Shown piece by piece: positions 1 to 7,529 of a stretch of DNA of 32,101 bases. This DNA is from an uncultured Pseudomonadota bacterium (GTDB taxonomy: Bacteria; Myxococcota_A; UBA796; UBA9615). Location of the stretch: assembly GCA_937891735.1 (NCBI GenBank), contig CALAGR010000297.1, positions 1-32,101 on the forward strand, given 5' to 3'. The translations under genes and the position numbers were made by a program. Under the pieces are notes generated by a model that had not been told where the DNA came from, did no database searches, and saw only the letters and a program-made list of their open reading frames with translations. Within the stretch, counting starts at the first letter, position 1. Every line of letters starts with the position of its first letter.

Positions 1-1461
1 CTGCTCCTGCCGGAACCCGGCCTCCCGCCGCTCCAGCTCGGCGCGGTGCTCGGCGGACAGGACCGCGATCTCCCGCTTTCGCTCCTCCCGGACGGCCGCC
101 AGCTCCGCCTGACCCGCGGCGCGCAGCTCCGCCACCTCGGCCGCGTGCCGATCCCGCAGGGTCGCGGTCTCGTCCCGGTGCTCTGCGATGAGGCGGGCGT
201 GCTCATCGGCGTGGGCCGCCGCGCGCGACCGCAGGGTCTCGTCAAGGTGCTCCTGCCGCACCGCGACGATGGCCTCCACCACCGAACGCTCCGCCCGCAC
301 GGGCCGCGTGGGCTGGTTGACGAAGTCCAGGAGCGCCCGCCCGGTGATCTGCGGATCCGCGCGGCGCTCCGCCAGGGACGTCGCGGCGAGCGACGCGGCG
401 GCGATGCGGCTCGGATCGTCGACGAGATCGGTCAGCAACGCAGACAGCGCCTCGCCGAACTCCGGACCGGCGGGCACCGCCCAGCCCGCGCCGGTGGCCA
501 CCAGCTCTTCGGCCCAGCACGCCCCCGCCATCGTCACCACGGGCAGGCCCGCGGCCAGGAACTCGATGGTCCGCGTCGTCGCGGCGAGCATGCGCTCGGG
601 GTTCGGCTCCCACAGGTCCAACGCCACGGTGGCCTTGTCGGTCAGGAACGCGAGCCAGGCCGCGTGCCCGGTGCGGCCGTGGCTGGCCACCCGCTCGCCC
701 CGCCCCCGCAGCGCCGCGTCCACGTCGCCCCAGGAGCCCAGGTCCTCCTCGAACGGCAGCCCATGGCGGGGCGGCTCGTAGGTGAACACGTCCAGGCGCG
801 AGCCTTTGGTCTGCAAGACCACCTCCGCCGCCCGGTCCAGCGCCGCGAGGGAGTCGATCCAGGGCCAGCGGGCCCCGCCGTACACCAGGCGCAGGCGCGG
901 ATCCGGATCCTGACGGGCCGGCGCCACGGGAGTCGGAGTCGCCAACGGCAGCAGCGCCAGCGGCAGCTCCCGGGGATCGAAGCCCGCCAGGGCGGCCCAG
1001 GAGCTGAAGTGGTGAAGCTGCGCGGCGGCGGGGGTCAGGAGCAGATCCGCGCGGCGCAGGGCCTCGAGCTTGGTCTTGCCGTCCAGCACCACGTCGACCG
1101 TGCCGCGGCGGTACACGTTCTCCAGCAGCAGCGAGCCGTGCAGGTCGATGACCAGGGGCACATCGGGCGCGCCCCCCCGGGCGGGATCCCCGAGCCACGA
1201 CGCCAGCGCCCACTGCTCCAGCACGATCACCGACGGCTTCGCCTTCCGCAGCTGCGCGCCCAGGGTGCTCGGCTCGAACGGCACGAGCTCCTTCGGCGCT
1301 CCCGGGGGCAGCGCTCCCTGCTCGATGAACGTGACCACGCTGTGCTTGTCGCTCTGCAGCGTGGCGATCAGCTGGGCCGTGCGCAGCCCGCCCCCGGTCA
1401 CGGGGTGGCCCGGCAGGGGTGGAGCGCAGGAGCTCACGACCGCGACACGACGACGGCTCAC
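1..1461 (-). CDS. GT4-like glycosyltransferase with C-terminal coiled coil (partial)
   Basis: The gene starts at a GTG (1461-1459) that overlaps the TGA of the ABC ATPase gene (GTGA), and runs off the left edge; 487 codons are visible without a stop. Residues 1-370 look like a GT-B fold: an N-terminal VAVVSSCAPPLPGHP strand-loop with GGGLRTAQL, a YGGARWPWID segment opening the second domain, and a donor-side stretch LDLWEPNPERMLAATTRTIEFLAAGLPVVT, in which the E/ALAAGLPVV pattern is typical of family 4 glycosyltransferases. From about residue 388 the sequence becomes Glu/Arg/Ala-rich with heptad-like spacing and no Pro or Gly breaks, so a long coiled coil follows. The gene is last of the visible operon behind a Wzm/Wzt-like transporter, so a role in building the exported glycan is likely. 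Sugar donor and acceptor are unknown. Confidence 0.75.
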   Translation of the reverse strand, partial: MSRRRVAVVSSCAPPLPGHPVTGGGLRTAQLIATLQSDKHSVVTFIEQGALPPGAPKELVPFEPSTLGAQLRKAKPSVIVLEQWALASWLGDPARGGAPDVPLVIDLHGSLLLENVYRRGTVDVVLDGKTKLEALRRADLLLTPAAAQLHHFSSWAALAGFDPRELPLALLPLATPTPVAPARQDPDPRLRLVYGGARWPWIDSLAALDRAAEVVLQTKGSRLDVFTYEPPRHGLPFEEDLGSWGDVDAALRGRGERVASHGRTGHAAWLAFLTDKATVALDLWEPNPERMLAATTRTIEFLAAGLPVVTMAGACWAEELVATGAGWAVPAGPEFGEALSALLTDLVDDPSRIAAASLAATSLAERRADPQITGRALLDFVNQPTRPVRAERSVVEAIVAVRQEHLDETLRSRAAAHADEHARLIAEHRDETATLRDRHAAEVAELRAAGQAELAAVREERKREIAVLSAEHRAELERREAGFRQEQ

Positions 1462-2732
1462 GAGGCTCCCTCCACCGCGTCGTTCTGTGCCGGGCTGGTC
1501 CCGGCGGCGCCGCGTTCGTGGGTCCAGCGGGCAGGGAACGCGGCCACTCCGGCCCCGTCGGCCCGGGCGTCGATCATGCGCACGATGCCCACCGACGGCC
1601 GGTGGTCGTACGCCTCGCCGGTGGTGTAGCTGCGGTACTCGTCGGGCCAGATCCCCACCGCCAGGTAGTACTCGCCCCCCAGCAGGCCGAACGAGGAGTA
1701 GTCGAGCCGCACCACGCCCCGGCCGTGCAGACGACCGAGCTTCAAGCCGCCGCGCACCGTGTTCTGCCCATGCACGAACAGGCCGTCGTTGCGGAACAGC
1801 TGCACGCGGAAGAGCGCGTCATCCACGGGCCCCGGGGCGTCGTAGTGCAGCTCGAAGCGCAGCGGCTGCCCGGTGCGCACCTCGATGTGGTCGGGATCCG
1901 AGACGCCGTTGACCACCACCCGGGTCAGGGTCACGTCGCGCGTGGGCGCGGTGGGGCGCACGCCGGCGACCATGGGCGCGCCGGGGTGGATCTTGCCGCC
2001 GTCGGCGTCGATGCGCTGCATGTAGGCCGCCACCACCTCGTCGGCGCTGCCTTCGGACTTGATCTCGCCGCGCTCCAGCAGCATCAGCCGGTCGCACAGG
2101 GTCGCGAGATCGCCCAGGGCGTGGGTCGACACGATCACCGTGGTCCCCTGCTGCCGAAGCTGCCGGGCCATGCCCACGGCCCGCCGCTGAAAGGCCAGAT
2201 CGCCGGCTGAGAGCACCTCGTCCACCACCAGGACGTCCGGCGAGAAGTGGCTCGCGGCGGCGACGCCGAGCCGGATCATCATGCCCGCCGAGTAGGTGCG
2301 CAGGGCCTGGTCGATGTAGTCCTCGAGCCCGCTGAAGTCGATGATCGCGTCCATGCGCGCCTCGATGGTGGCCTTGTCCAGGCCGTGCAGCGAGCCGAGC
2401 ATGCGCACGTTGGAGCGGCCCGTCAGATCCGGATGAAACCCCGCCGTGGGGTTGAGGATCCCCACCACCCGGCCTGTCACCTCGACCCGACCGAGGGTGG
2501 GCTTGAGCACCCCCGCGACGATCTGCAGCAGGGTGGACTTGCCGGATCCGTTGGCGCCGATGATCCCCAGCGCGCCCCCCGGCGGCACGGTGAAGTCGAT
2601 GTTGCGCAGCGCCCAGAAGTCCTCGGCGGCGCTCGCGCGACCGAACAGGGCCCGCCGACGCACCCCTCCATGCGGGTCCTTGCGGACCTGGAAGCGCTTC
2701 CAGAGCTGGCGGGCGATCACGCCGGACATCAC
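1458..2732 (-). CDS. Polysaccharide ABC exporter ATPase, Wzt-like with C-terminal cargo-binding domain
   Basis: ATP-binding subunit of an ABC-2 type exporter. Walker A is GANGSGKST (about residues 59-67), the signature is YSAGM (147-151, matching YSSGM of O-antigen/teichoic ATPases), and Walker B plus the D-loop read DVLVVDEVLSAGD (166-178). An H-loop is visible in VSTHAL. The N-terminal 45 residues before Walker A and the sequence ALRNIDFTVPPGGALGIIG are typical of Wzt/TagH. After about residue 260 comes a beta-rich domain (VRTGQPLRFELHYDAPG, FRVQLFRNDGLFVHG) that resembles Wzt_C, the domain that recognises the glycan end in O9a-type systems. At 424 aa it matches that longer Wzt class. The start is either GTG 2732 or ATG 2729; I cannot separate them. 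It lies 25 bp after the permease and overlaps the glycosyltransferase gene. Confidence 0.93.
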   Translation of the reverse strand: MMSGVIARQLWKRFQVRKDPHGGVRRRALFGRASAAEDFWALRNIDFTVPPGGALGIIGANGSGKSTLLQIVAGVLKPTLGRVEVTGRVVGILNPTAGFHPDLTGRSNVRMLGSLHGLDKATIEARMDAIIDFSGLEDYIDQALRTYSAGMMIRLGVAAASHFSPDVLVVDEVLSAGDLAFQRRAVGMARQLRQQGTTVIVSTHALGDLATLCDRLMLLERGEIKSEGSADEVVAAYMQRIDADGGKIHPGAPMVAGVRPTAPTRDVTLTRVVVNGVSDPDHIEVRTGQPLRFELHYDAPGPVDDALFRVQLFRNDGLFVHGQNTVRGGLKLGRLHGRGVVRLDYSSFGLLGGEYYLAVGIWPDEYRSYTTGEAYDHRPSVGIVRMIDARADGAGVAAFPARWTHERGAAGTSPAQNDAVEGAS

Positions 2733-2757
2733 GGGGATGGTAGACGGTCTGGGCCGA

Positions 2758-3591
2758 TCAGAGCCGCTCCGCCAGCTCGGGGCCGATCCTGCGCACGAGC
2801 AGCGCGCTGATCGCGGCGAGCACCAGCGCGAACCCCAGCGAGTAGAGCAGCCCGTCCAACATCGGCATGCGGCCCGTCACGAGCACGTCGCGGTAGGCCA
2901 GCACGATGGGCGACAGGGGGTTCAGATCCATGAGCAGCCGCAGGGTCTCGGGGACGACGTGCGGCGGGTAGATGATCGGCGTGGCGAAGAACAGGGGCAG
3001 CATCGCGGCCCCCACCGTCGGCGCCACGTCCCGGCTGAGCACCGTGAGGCAGGCGAAGAGCTGGGCAGCGGCCGCCGTCAACAGCAGCAGGGGCACCAGC
3101 AGGAGGGGCAGCAGCAGCCACCATCCGGTCAGCTGCGTGCCCGAAGCGGTCAGGATCCCCGCGAACAGCGCCAGGGCGACGACGTGTCGCACCAGCCCCG
3201 CCGCGACGGTGGCGAGGGGGAAGAGCGGCGCCGGCACGGGGATCTGCGCGAGCACGTGCCGGTTGTCCACGTAGGCGGTGGCAGCGCGAGCCACGCTCTC
3301 CTGGAACAGCAGCCACGGGATCAGCCCCGCCACCAGGTTCACGCCGAAGCCGCCCACCGCGTCGCGCCCGCCGAAGCGAAAGCCGGGCGTCAGCTCGAAC
3401 ACCGCCAGGTACGCGACGATCACGATGCCCGGCAGGATGAAGTTCCACAGCAGCCCCGCCCAGCTGCCGAAGTACAGGGACACCATGTCCCACCACGTCA
3501 GGTGCCCCAGCAGGCGCAGCGCCCGACGCCACCCCTGCCGGTTGCCCGCGCCGGGAAGGAGCGGCGCCACCATGCCCGTGGAGTCGCTCAC
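2758..3591 (-). CDS. Polysaccharide ABC exporter permease, Wzm-like (ABC-2 type)
   Basis: Integral membrane subunit of the exporter, 277 aa. Six hydrophobic segments follow a cytoplasmic amphipathic N-terminus (LGHLTWWDMVSLYFGSWAGL). The family layout is clear: WNFILPGIVIVAYLAVFEL, then IPWLLFQESVARAATAYVDNRHVLAQI, where the 'N..L...vpfp.e' region is characteristic, then LFFATPIIYPPHVVPE and LNPLSPIVLAYRDVLV near the C-terminus, as in Wzm/KpsM/TagG proteins. The GTG start (3591-3589) overlaps the TGA of the upstream radical SAM gene as GTGA, which indicates translational coupling. It pairs with the Wzt-like ATPase immediately downstream to move an undecaprenyl-linked glycan across the inner membrane. 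Confidence 0.92.
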   Translation of the reverse strand: MSDSTGMVAPLLPGAGNRQGWRRALRLLGHLTWWDMVSLYFGSWAGLLWNFILPGIVIVAYLAVFELTPGFRFGGRDAVGGFGVNLVAGLIPWLLFQESVARAATAYVDNRHVLAQIPVPAPLFPLATVAAGLVRHVVALALFAGILTASGTQLTGWWLLLPLLLVPLLLLTAAAAQLFACLTVLSRDVAPTVGAAMLPLFFATPIIYPPHVVPETLRLLMDLNPLSPIVLAYRDVLVTGRMPMLDGLLYSLGFALVLAAISALLVRRIGPELAERL

Positions 3592-4607
3592 GCCACCACC
3601 TGCAGGGGGCGTCGGTGCGCGGCCAGATCCGGCAGGCGGAACGCGCACGTGCGACAGGGCACGGGCAGGGCGCCGTCGTCGCCGGTCCGGGCGGCCTGCC
3701 GATAGCGCTGCAGCAGCGGGGCCCGCCAGGCGGCCTCTGCCCCGTCGCGGAGGTGCCCGGCGAACAGCCCGAAGTCTGCGGGCTCGAACAGCCCCGAGCA
3801 GCAGCCGCGCACGGATCCGTCGTGCCGCACGAGCAGGTGCTCGAAGGGCTGCGTGCAGATCAGGGGCGCGGGATCCAGCGTCGGCAGCTTGAGGAACACC
3901 CCCATGCGCTCGGCTCGCTGGCGGGCCTGGGCGAACCAGGGGCGGGCGGCTTCGGGATCGGCGAGCAGGCACCGGTCGAAGGTGGCGGGCGTGTAGGCCT
4001 TGAGGTGGAACGCGTGGATCCCGGCCACGCCCTCGTCCGCGCACAGCGTCACCAGCTCCGGCAGTTCCTCGATGTTGTCCCGCTGAAGGACCACGTTCAG
4101 CTGGATCAGGGGCCGCGCACCATCTCCGGCCAAGGCACGGGCTCTACGGATCCACCCCAGCCAGGCCCGCAGCGAGACGCCGCGCAGCGCGCGCAGGGTG
4201 GCGTCCCGGGCGCCGTCCATGCTCAACACCAGCCGGTCGAGCCCCGCCTCGGCGAGCCGCTCCAGCAGGGGCCCGTTGAGCTTCGCGCCTCCGGTGATGA
4301 GCCGCACCGAGCAGCCCGCCGCCTTGCCCCGCCGCACCGTCTGCACGAGGGCGTCGGGGGCCTCGGTGGGATCGCCGTAGCCGCCGATGGTCAGCTCCCG
4401 GGCAGCGGCGAACAAAGGCTCGAGCCGGTCGAGGGTCTGCTCGGAGATCACCCCGATGGGGTTTGCGTTCGCGTCCCAGTGGTGCCGGGCGCAGGACGTG
4501 CAGCCCAGGTGGCACGCGTTGGTCACCTCCACCTGGATCCGGGGCGGCAGCGGCGGCAGCTCCGCATCGGCGGGAAGGCGGGCGATCTGGGCGGCGACAC
4601 CGTGCAC
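3588..4607 (-). CDS. Radical SAM/SPASM-like protein heading a polysaccharide export operon
   Basis: 339 aa. The N-terminus holds the 4Fe-4S/SAM motif NACHLGCTSC (Cys 32, 36, 39, CxxxCxxC), followed by the GGYGDPTEAP (GGE-like) loop and the LSMDGARDATLRALRG strand-loop typical of the TIM-barrel core. The C-terminal third has further cysteines in CTQP..HDGSVRGCC and a final VPCRTCAF, matching a SPASM/twitch auxiliary-cluster domain; G.V..C is its usual signature. Such proteins modify peptides or small molecules, but no substrate can be named. It is the first gene of the minus-strand operon and is coupled to the permease by a GTGA overlap. The GTG start at 4607 is chosen because TATCGT lies six bases upstream and no in-frame start precedes it nearby. 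Confidence 0.88.
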   Translation of the reverse strand: MHGVAAQIARLPADAELPPLPPRIQVEVTNACHLGCTSCARHHWDANANPIGVISEQTLDRLEPLFAAARELTIGGYGDPTEAPDALVQTVRRGKAAGCSVRLITGGAKLNGPLLERLAEAGLDRLVLSMDGARDATLRALRGVSLRAWLGWIRRARALAGDGARPLIQLNVVLQRDNIEELPELVTLCADEGVAGIHAFHLKAYTPATFDRCLLADPEAARPWFAQARQRAERMGVFLKLPTLDPAPLICTQPFEHLLVRHDGSVRGCCSGLFEPADFGLFAGHLRDGAEAAWRAPLLQRYRQAARTGDDGALPVPCRTCAFRLPDLAAHRRPLQVVA

Positions 4608-4613
4608 GGCGCC

Positions 4614-4619
4614 ACGATA
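4614..4619 (-). promoter_or_regulatory. Candidate -10 element for leaderless radical SAM/Wzm-Wzt operon
   Basis: On the minus strand TATCGT (4619-4614) lies six bases before GTG 4607. This spacing puts the transcription start at or next to the start codon. There is no Shine-Dalgarno sequence. The upstream flank is a 33-bp sequence that recurs at 12573. Confidence 0.45.
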
Positions 4620-4651
4620 ACCGGTCCACTTCCCGTCAGCCCGAAGCGCGG
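4619..4651. repeat. 33-bp dispersed repeat, copy A
   Basis: This stretch matches 12573-12605 in the same orientation at 32 of 33 positions; the first 26 bases are identical and one mismatch falls at 4645. On the minus strand it ends exactly at the candidate -10 element of the radical SAM gene, so copy A occupies that promoter's upstream region. It has no strong internal palindrome and is not coding here. The 109-bp gap 4608-4716 otherwise holds only the two divergent candidate promoters. Confidence 0.8.
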
Positions 4652-4704
4652 TCCGAGCTTCTGCACTGCGACTGAGCGCTCCGCACTCGGTGCTGCAGAC
4701 GGGC

Positions 4705-4710
4705 TAGGCT
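4705..4710 (+). promoter_or_regulatory. Candidate -10 element for leaderless FAD-protein gene
   Basis: TAGGCT lies six bases before the GTG at 4717. No ribosome binding site is present, consistent with transcription starting at the initiation codon. A clear -35 is not visible. Confidence 0.4.
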
Positions 4711-4716
4711 CCCGCG

Positions 4717-6027
4717 GTGCTCGCCGCCTCGCCGAATCCGCGCCGCCCGCCCTGCCTCGTGGTCGGCGGAGGGTTCTCGGGACTGTCGGCGGCCCTGCTG
4801 CTCTCGCGGGCCGGGTTTCCCGTCGAGGTGGTGGAGGGCAGCTCGGAGCTGGGCGGGCTCGCCGGCCGGGTCGAGTTTCGGGGGATCGCCTGTGACCTCG
4901 GTTCGCACCGGCTGCACCCCGCGGGCCTGCGCGCGCCCGTGCTCGCCGAGCTGGCCGAAGAGGGCATGTTCTTGCGCCGCCCGCGGCGGGGGCGCCTCTT
5001 GCTGCGGGGACACGCGGTCCCCTACCCGCCGCGGCTGCTGCCCCTCGCTCGAGCGCTCGGCCCACGACGCGCCCTGGCCACGGCCGCGCACCTGGCCCTG
5101 CGGGGGGTTCATCCCAAGTGGGAGGCCGAGGAGAATGACGGGCCCGAAGACGTCGGCTTCGAGGAGTTCGTGCGGCGCCGGGTGGGGCCCGCGGCCTATG
5201 AGGCGTTCTATCGCCCCTATGCGGAGAAGGTCTGGGGCCTGCCGCCGGATCAGCTCTCCCAGAGCGTCGCCAAGAAGCGCGTGTCCACGAGCAACCCGCT
5301 GCGGGCCCTGCAGGGCGGGGAGTTCGCGTATCCCCGAGGTGGGATCAGCGAGCTCATCCAGACGCTCGCCGACAAGCTGCGCGCGCGGGGCGTGGTGCTG
5401 CGCACGGACTGCGCCGTCGAGCCCGGCGGCCACAAGGGCCCGGTGTTGTGGTCCGGTCCGCTCGATGGGCTCGTGCCGACCGAGCTGGAGCACCGCGGGC
5501 TGACCCTGGTGTTCCTGGCGATCCCGTTGAGCCGGGTGTCGTCCGTCGACACCTGGTACGCGCCGGAGGAGCGCTTCTGGTTCGGCCGGGTGTCCGAGCT
5601 GGGCAACTTCTCCCCAGCGCTGCGGCGCGTCGGCGAGACCGTTCTTTGCGTCGAGATCCCCCAGGGCGGAGCGCGCCCCGGCCTGCAGTACACCGGCGAC
5701 CGCCTGCCGGAGCTGGTGGCGCAGCTCGCTACGGCCGGGATCCTGCCCGGCGGAGTCCACCCGATCGCCGCCGAGCAGCTGTTCCTGCCCCGGGTCTATC
5801 CGCTCTACCCGCGGGGATGGCGAGCGGTCTGGACGGACGCCATGGAGCGCGTGGCGCAGGGAGGAGACGTGTTCCCGTTCGGGCGCCAGGGCCTGTTCCT
5901 GCACTGCAACCTCGACCACTGCGCCGTGATCGCAGCGCAGCTCGTCGACCACCTCGAGCGCGGCGGCACCGCTGCTGCGTGGGCGGGCGGCGCCGACCGG
6001 TTCCTGGGGCTTCGCGTCCGCGACTGA
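4717..6027 (+). CDS. FAD-dependent amine-oxidase/protoporphyrinogen-oxidase-like protein
   Basis: 436 aa with an N-terminal Rossmann dinucleotide fold: CLVVGGGFSGLSAALLLSRAG (GGGFSG at 17-22), the ribose-binding Glu at about 40 (VEVVEG) and the LGGLAGRVEFRG loop that follows FAD folds in the amine oxidase/UDP-galactopyranose mutase group. The middle segment EAFYRPYAEKVWGLPPDQLS resembles the 'P...K.WG..P..ls...a..R' stretch of protoporphyrinogen-oxidase-like proteins found in polysaccharide clusters. GGISELIQTLADKLRARG is the usual NAD(P)/FAD oxidoreductase helix. The C-terminal 'GLFLHCNLDHCAVIAAQLVDHL' replaces the usual GD..N...A...G FAD-pyrophosphate motif. The gene diverges from the glycan operon and ends 92 bp before the Fur-box operon. 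Substrate unknown; a sugar or isoprenoid precursor is possible. Confidence 0.82.
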   Translation: MLAASPNPRRPPCLVVGGGFSGLSAALLLSRAGFPVEVVEGSSELGGLAGRVEFRGIACDLGSHRLHPAGLRAPVLAELAEEGMFLRRPRRGRLLLRGHAVPYPPRLLPLARALGPRRALATAAHLALRGVHPKWEAEENDGPEDVGFEEFVRRRVGPAAYEAFYRPYAEKVWGLPPDQLSQSVAKKRVSTSNPLRALQGGEFAYPRGGISELIQTLADKLRARGVVLRTDCAVEPGGHKGPVLWSGPLDGLVPTELEHRGLTLVFLAIPLSRVSSVDTWYAPEERFWFGRVSELGNFSPALRRVGETVLCVEIPQGGARPGLQYTGDRLPELVAQLATAGILPGGVHPIAAEQLFLPRVYPLYPRGWRAVWTDAMERVAQGGDVFPFGRQGLFLHCNLDHCAVIAAQLVDHLERGGTAAAWAGGADRFLGLRVRD

Positions 6028-6077
6028 CCCGCGCGCGGCCGAGAAGACGAGCCTCAGAGAATCCCCGGCATTCGTCA

Positions 6078-6106
6078 TTGACCGGTCTACGAAGCGCAAT
6101 TAGTCT
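6078..6106 (+). promoter_or_regulatory. Candidate sigma70-type promoter of the Fur-box operon
   Basis: TTGACC (6078-6083) and TAGTCT (6101-6106) are separated by 17 bp, the ideal sigma70 spacing. Transcription would begin near 6113, just before the Fur box and seven or so bases before the ATG at 6120. The whole gap 6028-6119 is unusually AT-rich near its end compared with the rest of the window, which supports a regulatory role. Confidence 0.5.
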
Positions 6107-6115
6107 CCGCCCGTC

Positions 6116-6134
6116 GATAATGAGACTGATTATC
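6116..6134 (+). promoter_or_regulatory. Fur box overlapping the first start codon of the operon
   Basis: GATAATGAGACTGATTATC matches the classical 19-bp Fur consensus GATAATGATAATCATTATC at 16 of 19 positions, with perfect outer hexamers GATAAT/ATTATC. It starts about ten bases after the candidate -10 and contains the ATG at 6120, so Fur bound here would block initiation or early elongation. In a genome of this GC content such an AT-rich palindrome is very unlikely by chance. It implies repression of the downstream seven genes when iron is plentiful. Confidence 0.75.
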
Positions 6135-7529
6135 AAAATCACTGCACTCCTGAGCGGCGCCACGGTCCTCGCGGCGGTCGCGTGGCAGCTGCGCGCCCCC
6201 GGCGTGGAGAGCCTGGACGGCGCCAACTTCCTGTACGCCCTGCGGCGCTACGACCTCGCCGCGCACATGCCGCACTTTCCCGGCTACCCGGTCTACATCG
6301 CGCTGGCGCGCATCGCTGCGCAGCTCCTTCCGGATCAGGTCTCGGCCCTGCAGCTCCCCGGGGTGATCGCGTGGGCAGCTGCGCTTCCGCTGTTGTGGCT
6401 CGCGATGGCGCGTCGGCTCGGCGCCGGCGCAGCGTCGGCGGCAACAACGGTGGCTGCGTTCGCGCCCTTGTCCCTGCTCACCGCGGGGCAAGCCAGCTCC
6501 GACGCTCTGGGAACGGCCTTCCTCGTGGCGGCGGGAGCGCTGGTCGCCCTGGGCACTCCGTCGGGCGCCGAGCCGTCTCGGGCGCCCCGTCTCGCCCTGC
6601 TCGGGGTGGGTCTCGCGGGCCTCGCCCTGGGGGTGCGCGCGTCCCTGTTTCCCGCGGTTGGAGCCATCGTGGTCGCCGCGCTGGTGCTCCAGCCCGAGCG
6701 CCGCCGCGCCACGATCAGCGCGTTCGCAGGGGGGCTCCTGCTGTGGGCGGTCCCCTTCGCCTGGGCCGTGGGACCCGACCTGCCGACCCTGGCCCGCTCG
6801 TTCCTGGCAGGGCACTTCCTGACCTGGGGCGGCACCGCGCTGGTCACGGGCGACCCGATCGGCCGAGCCGCGGACTGGCTCGGGCTCTGCGCGACGTACG
6901 TCCTGGCGCTCCCCGCGGCGGGTGGCTCGCCCCTTCGCTGGATCGCGGGGCCGGCGGTCGTCGCGCTGCTCGCCCTCGGCGTCGCCCGGTTGCAGCCTCG
7001 GGATCGAGTCGTGGGTCTCGCGCTGCTCGCGCCCTACGTGGTTTGGCTGCTGCTGGGCCAGAACCCCGAGAAGCCGAGGCACTTGCTGCCGATCGTGCCC
7101 GTCGTCGCTGTCCTGGTCGGGATCGGGTTCGCCAGCTGCGGGACCCGCGCGCGCCTCGCAGGGGCCTTGGCGGGCGGCGCCCTGGCGGCAGTGACGGTGT
7201 CGCTGGGAATGCAACAGGCCGCGCAGGCGTCTCCGGCGGTCCAGATGGCGCAGTGGCTGCCTGAGCACTACCCGCGCGAAGGCACGCAGCTGTTCCTTGG
7301 TCCCTCCGAGCGCGTCATCGGGGTCATGGAGCCCGGCTACCGCGCCGAGTACGCCCCGGACCTCGACGAGGTGCATCGCCGCATCTCGACCTTCCGACAC
7401 CGGCCGCCGGTCCTGCTGATCTCCGACGAAATCCCCGGCGCGTCCGGGGAGCCCGTCGCCGTGTTCAGCCGCAACCCGCTCGTCGACCCCCACCGCTCCA
7501 AGATCACCCTGTACGAGGTCCAGCAATGA
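6120..7529 (+). CDS. GT-C-type polytopic membrane protein (putative lipid-linked sugar glycosyltransferase)
   Basis: 469 aa, with an N-terminal signal anchor (IIKITALLSGATVLAAVAW) and about ten hydrophobic segments to residue 360, then a short soluble C-terminal domain. After the first helix the periplasmic loop reads ESLDGANFLYALRRYDLAAH and HMPHFPGYPVYIALARI; the acidic residue (Asp 33) and the 'HxPHxPGYPxYxxLxR' signature are typical of GT-C/GT39-like proteins that use polyprenyl-phosphate sugars. A QNPEKPRHLLPIVP loop matches the 'R...P' segment seen late in such proteins. The ATG lies inside the Fur box, giving a very short leader. Its stop overlaps the next gene (ATGA). A glycosyltransferase heading an iron-type operon is odd; it may glycosylate the exported proteins encoded downstream (inference). 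Confidence 0.72.
   Translation: MRLIIKITALLSGATVLAAVAWQLRAPGVESLDGANFLYALRRYDLAAHMPHFPGYPVYIALARIAAQLLPDQVSALQLPGVIAWAAALPLLWLAMARRLGAGAASAATTVAAFAPLSLLTAGQASSDALGTAFLVAAGALVALGTPSGAEPSRAPRLALLGVGLAGLALGVRASLFPAVGAIVVAALVLQPERRRATISAFAGGLLLWAVPFAWAVGPDLPTLARSFLAGHFLTWGGTALVTGDPIGRAADWLGLCATYVLALPAAGGSPLRWIAGPAVVALLALGVARLQPRDRVVGLALLAPYVVWLLLGQNPEKPRHLLPIVPVVAVLVGIGFASCGTRARLAGALAGGALAAVTVSLGMQQAAQASPAVQMAQWLPEHYPREGTQLFLGPSERVIGVMEPGYRAEYAPDLDEVHRRISTFRHRPPVLLISDEIPGASGEPVAVFSRNPLVDPHRSKITLYEVQQ

Noticed and set aside
46-1629. Plus-strand open frame of over 500 codons opposite the glycosyltransferase gene
   Set aside because: Composition is Arg/Gly/Gln/Pro/His-rich without any domain, and third positions do not show the G/C bias. 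The minus-strand frame is continuous, coupled to its neighbour and has glycosyltransferase motifs.
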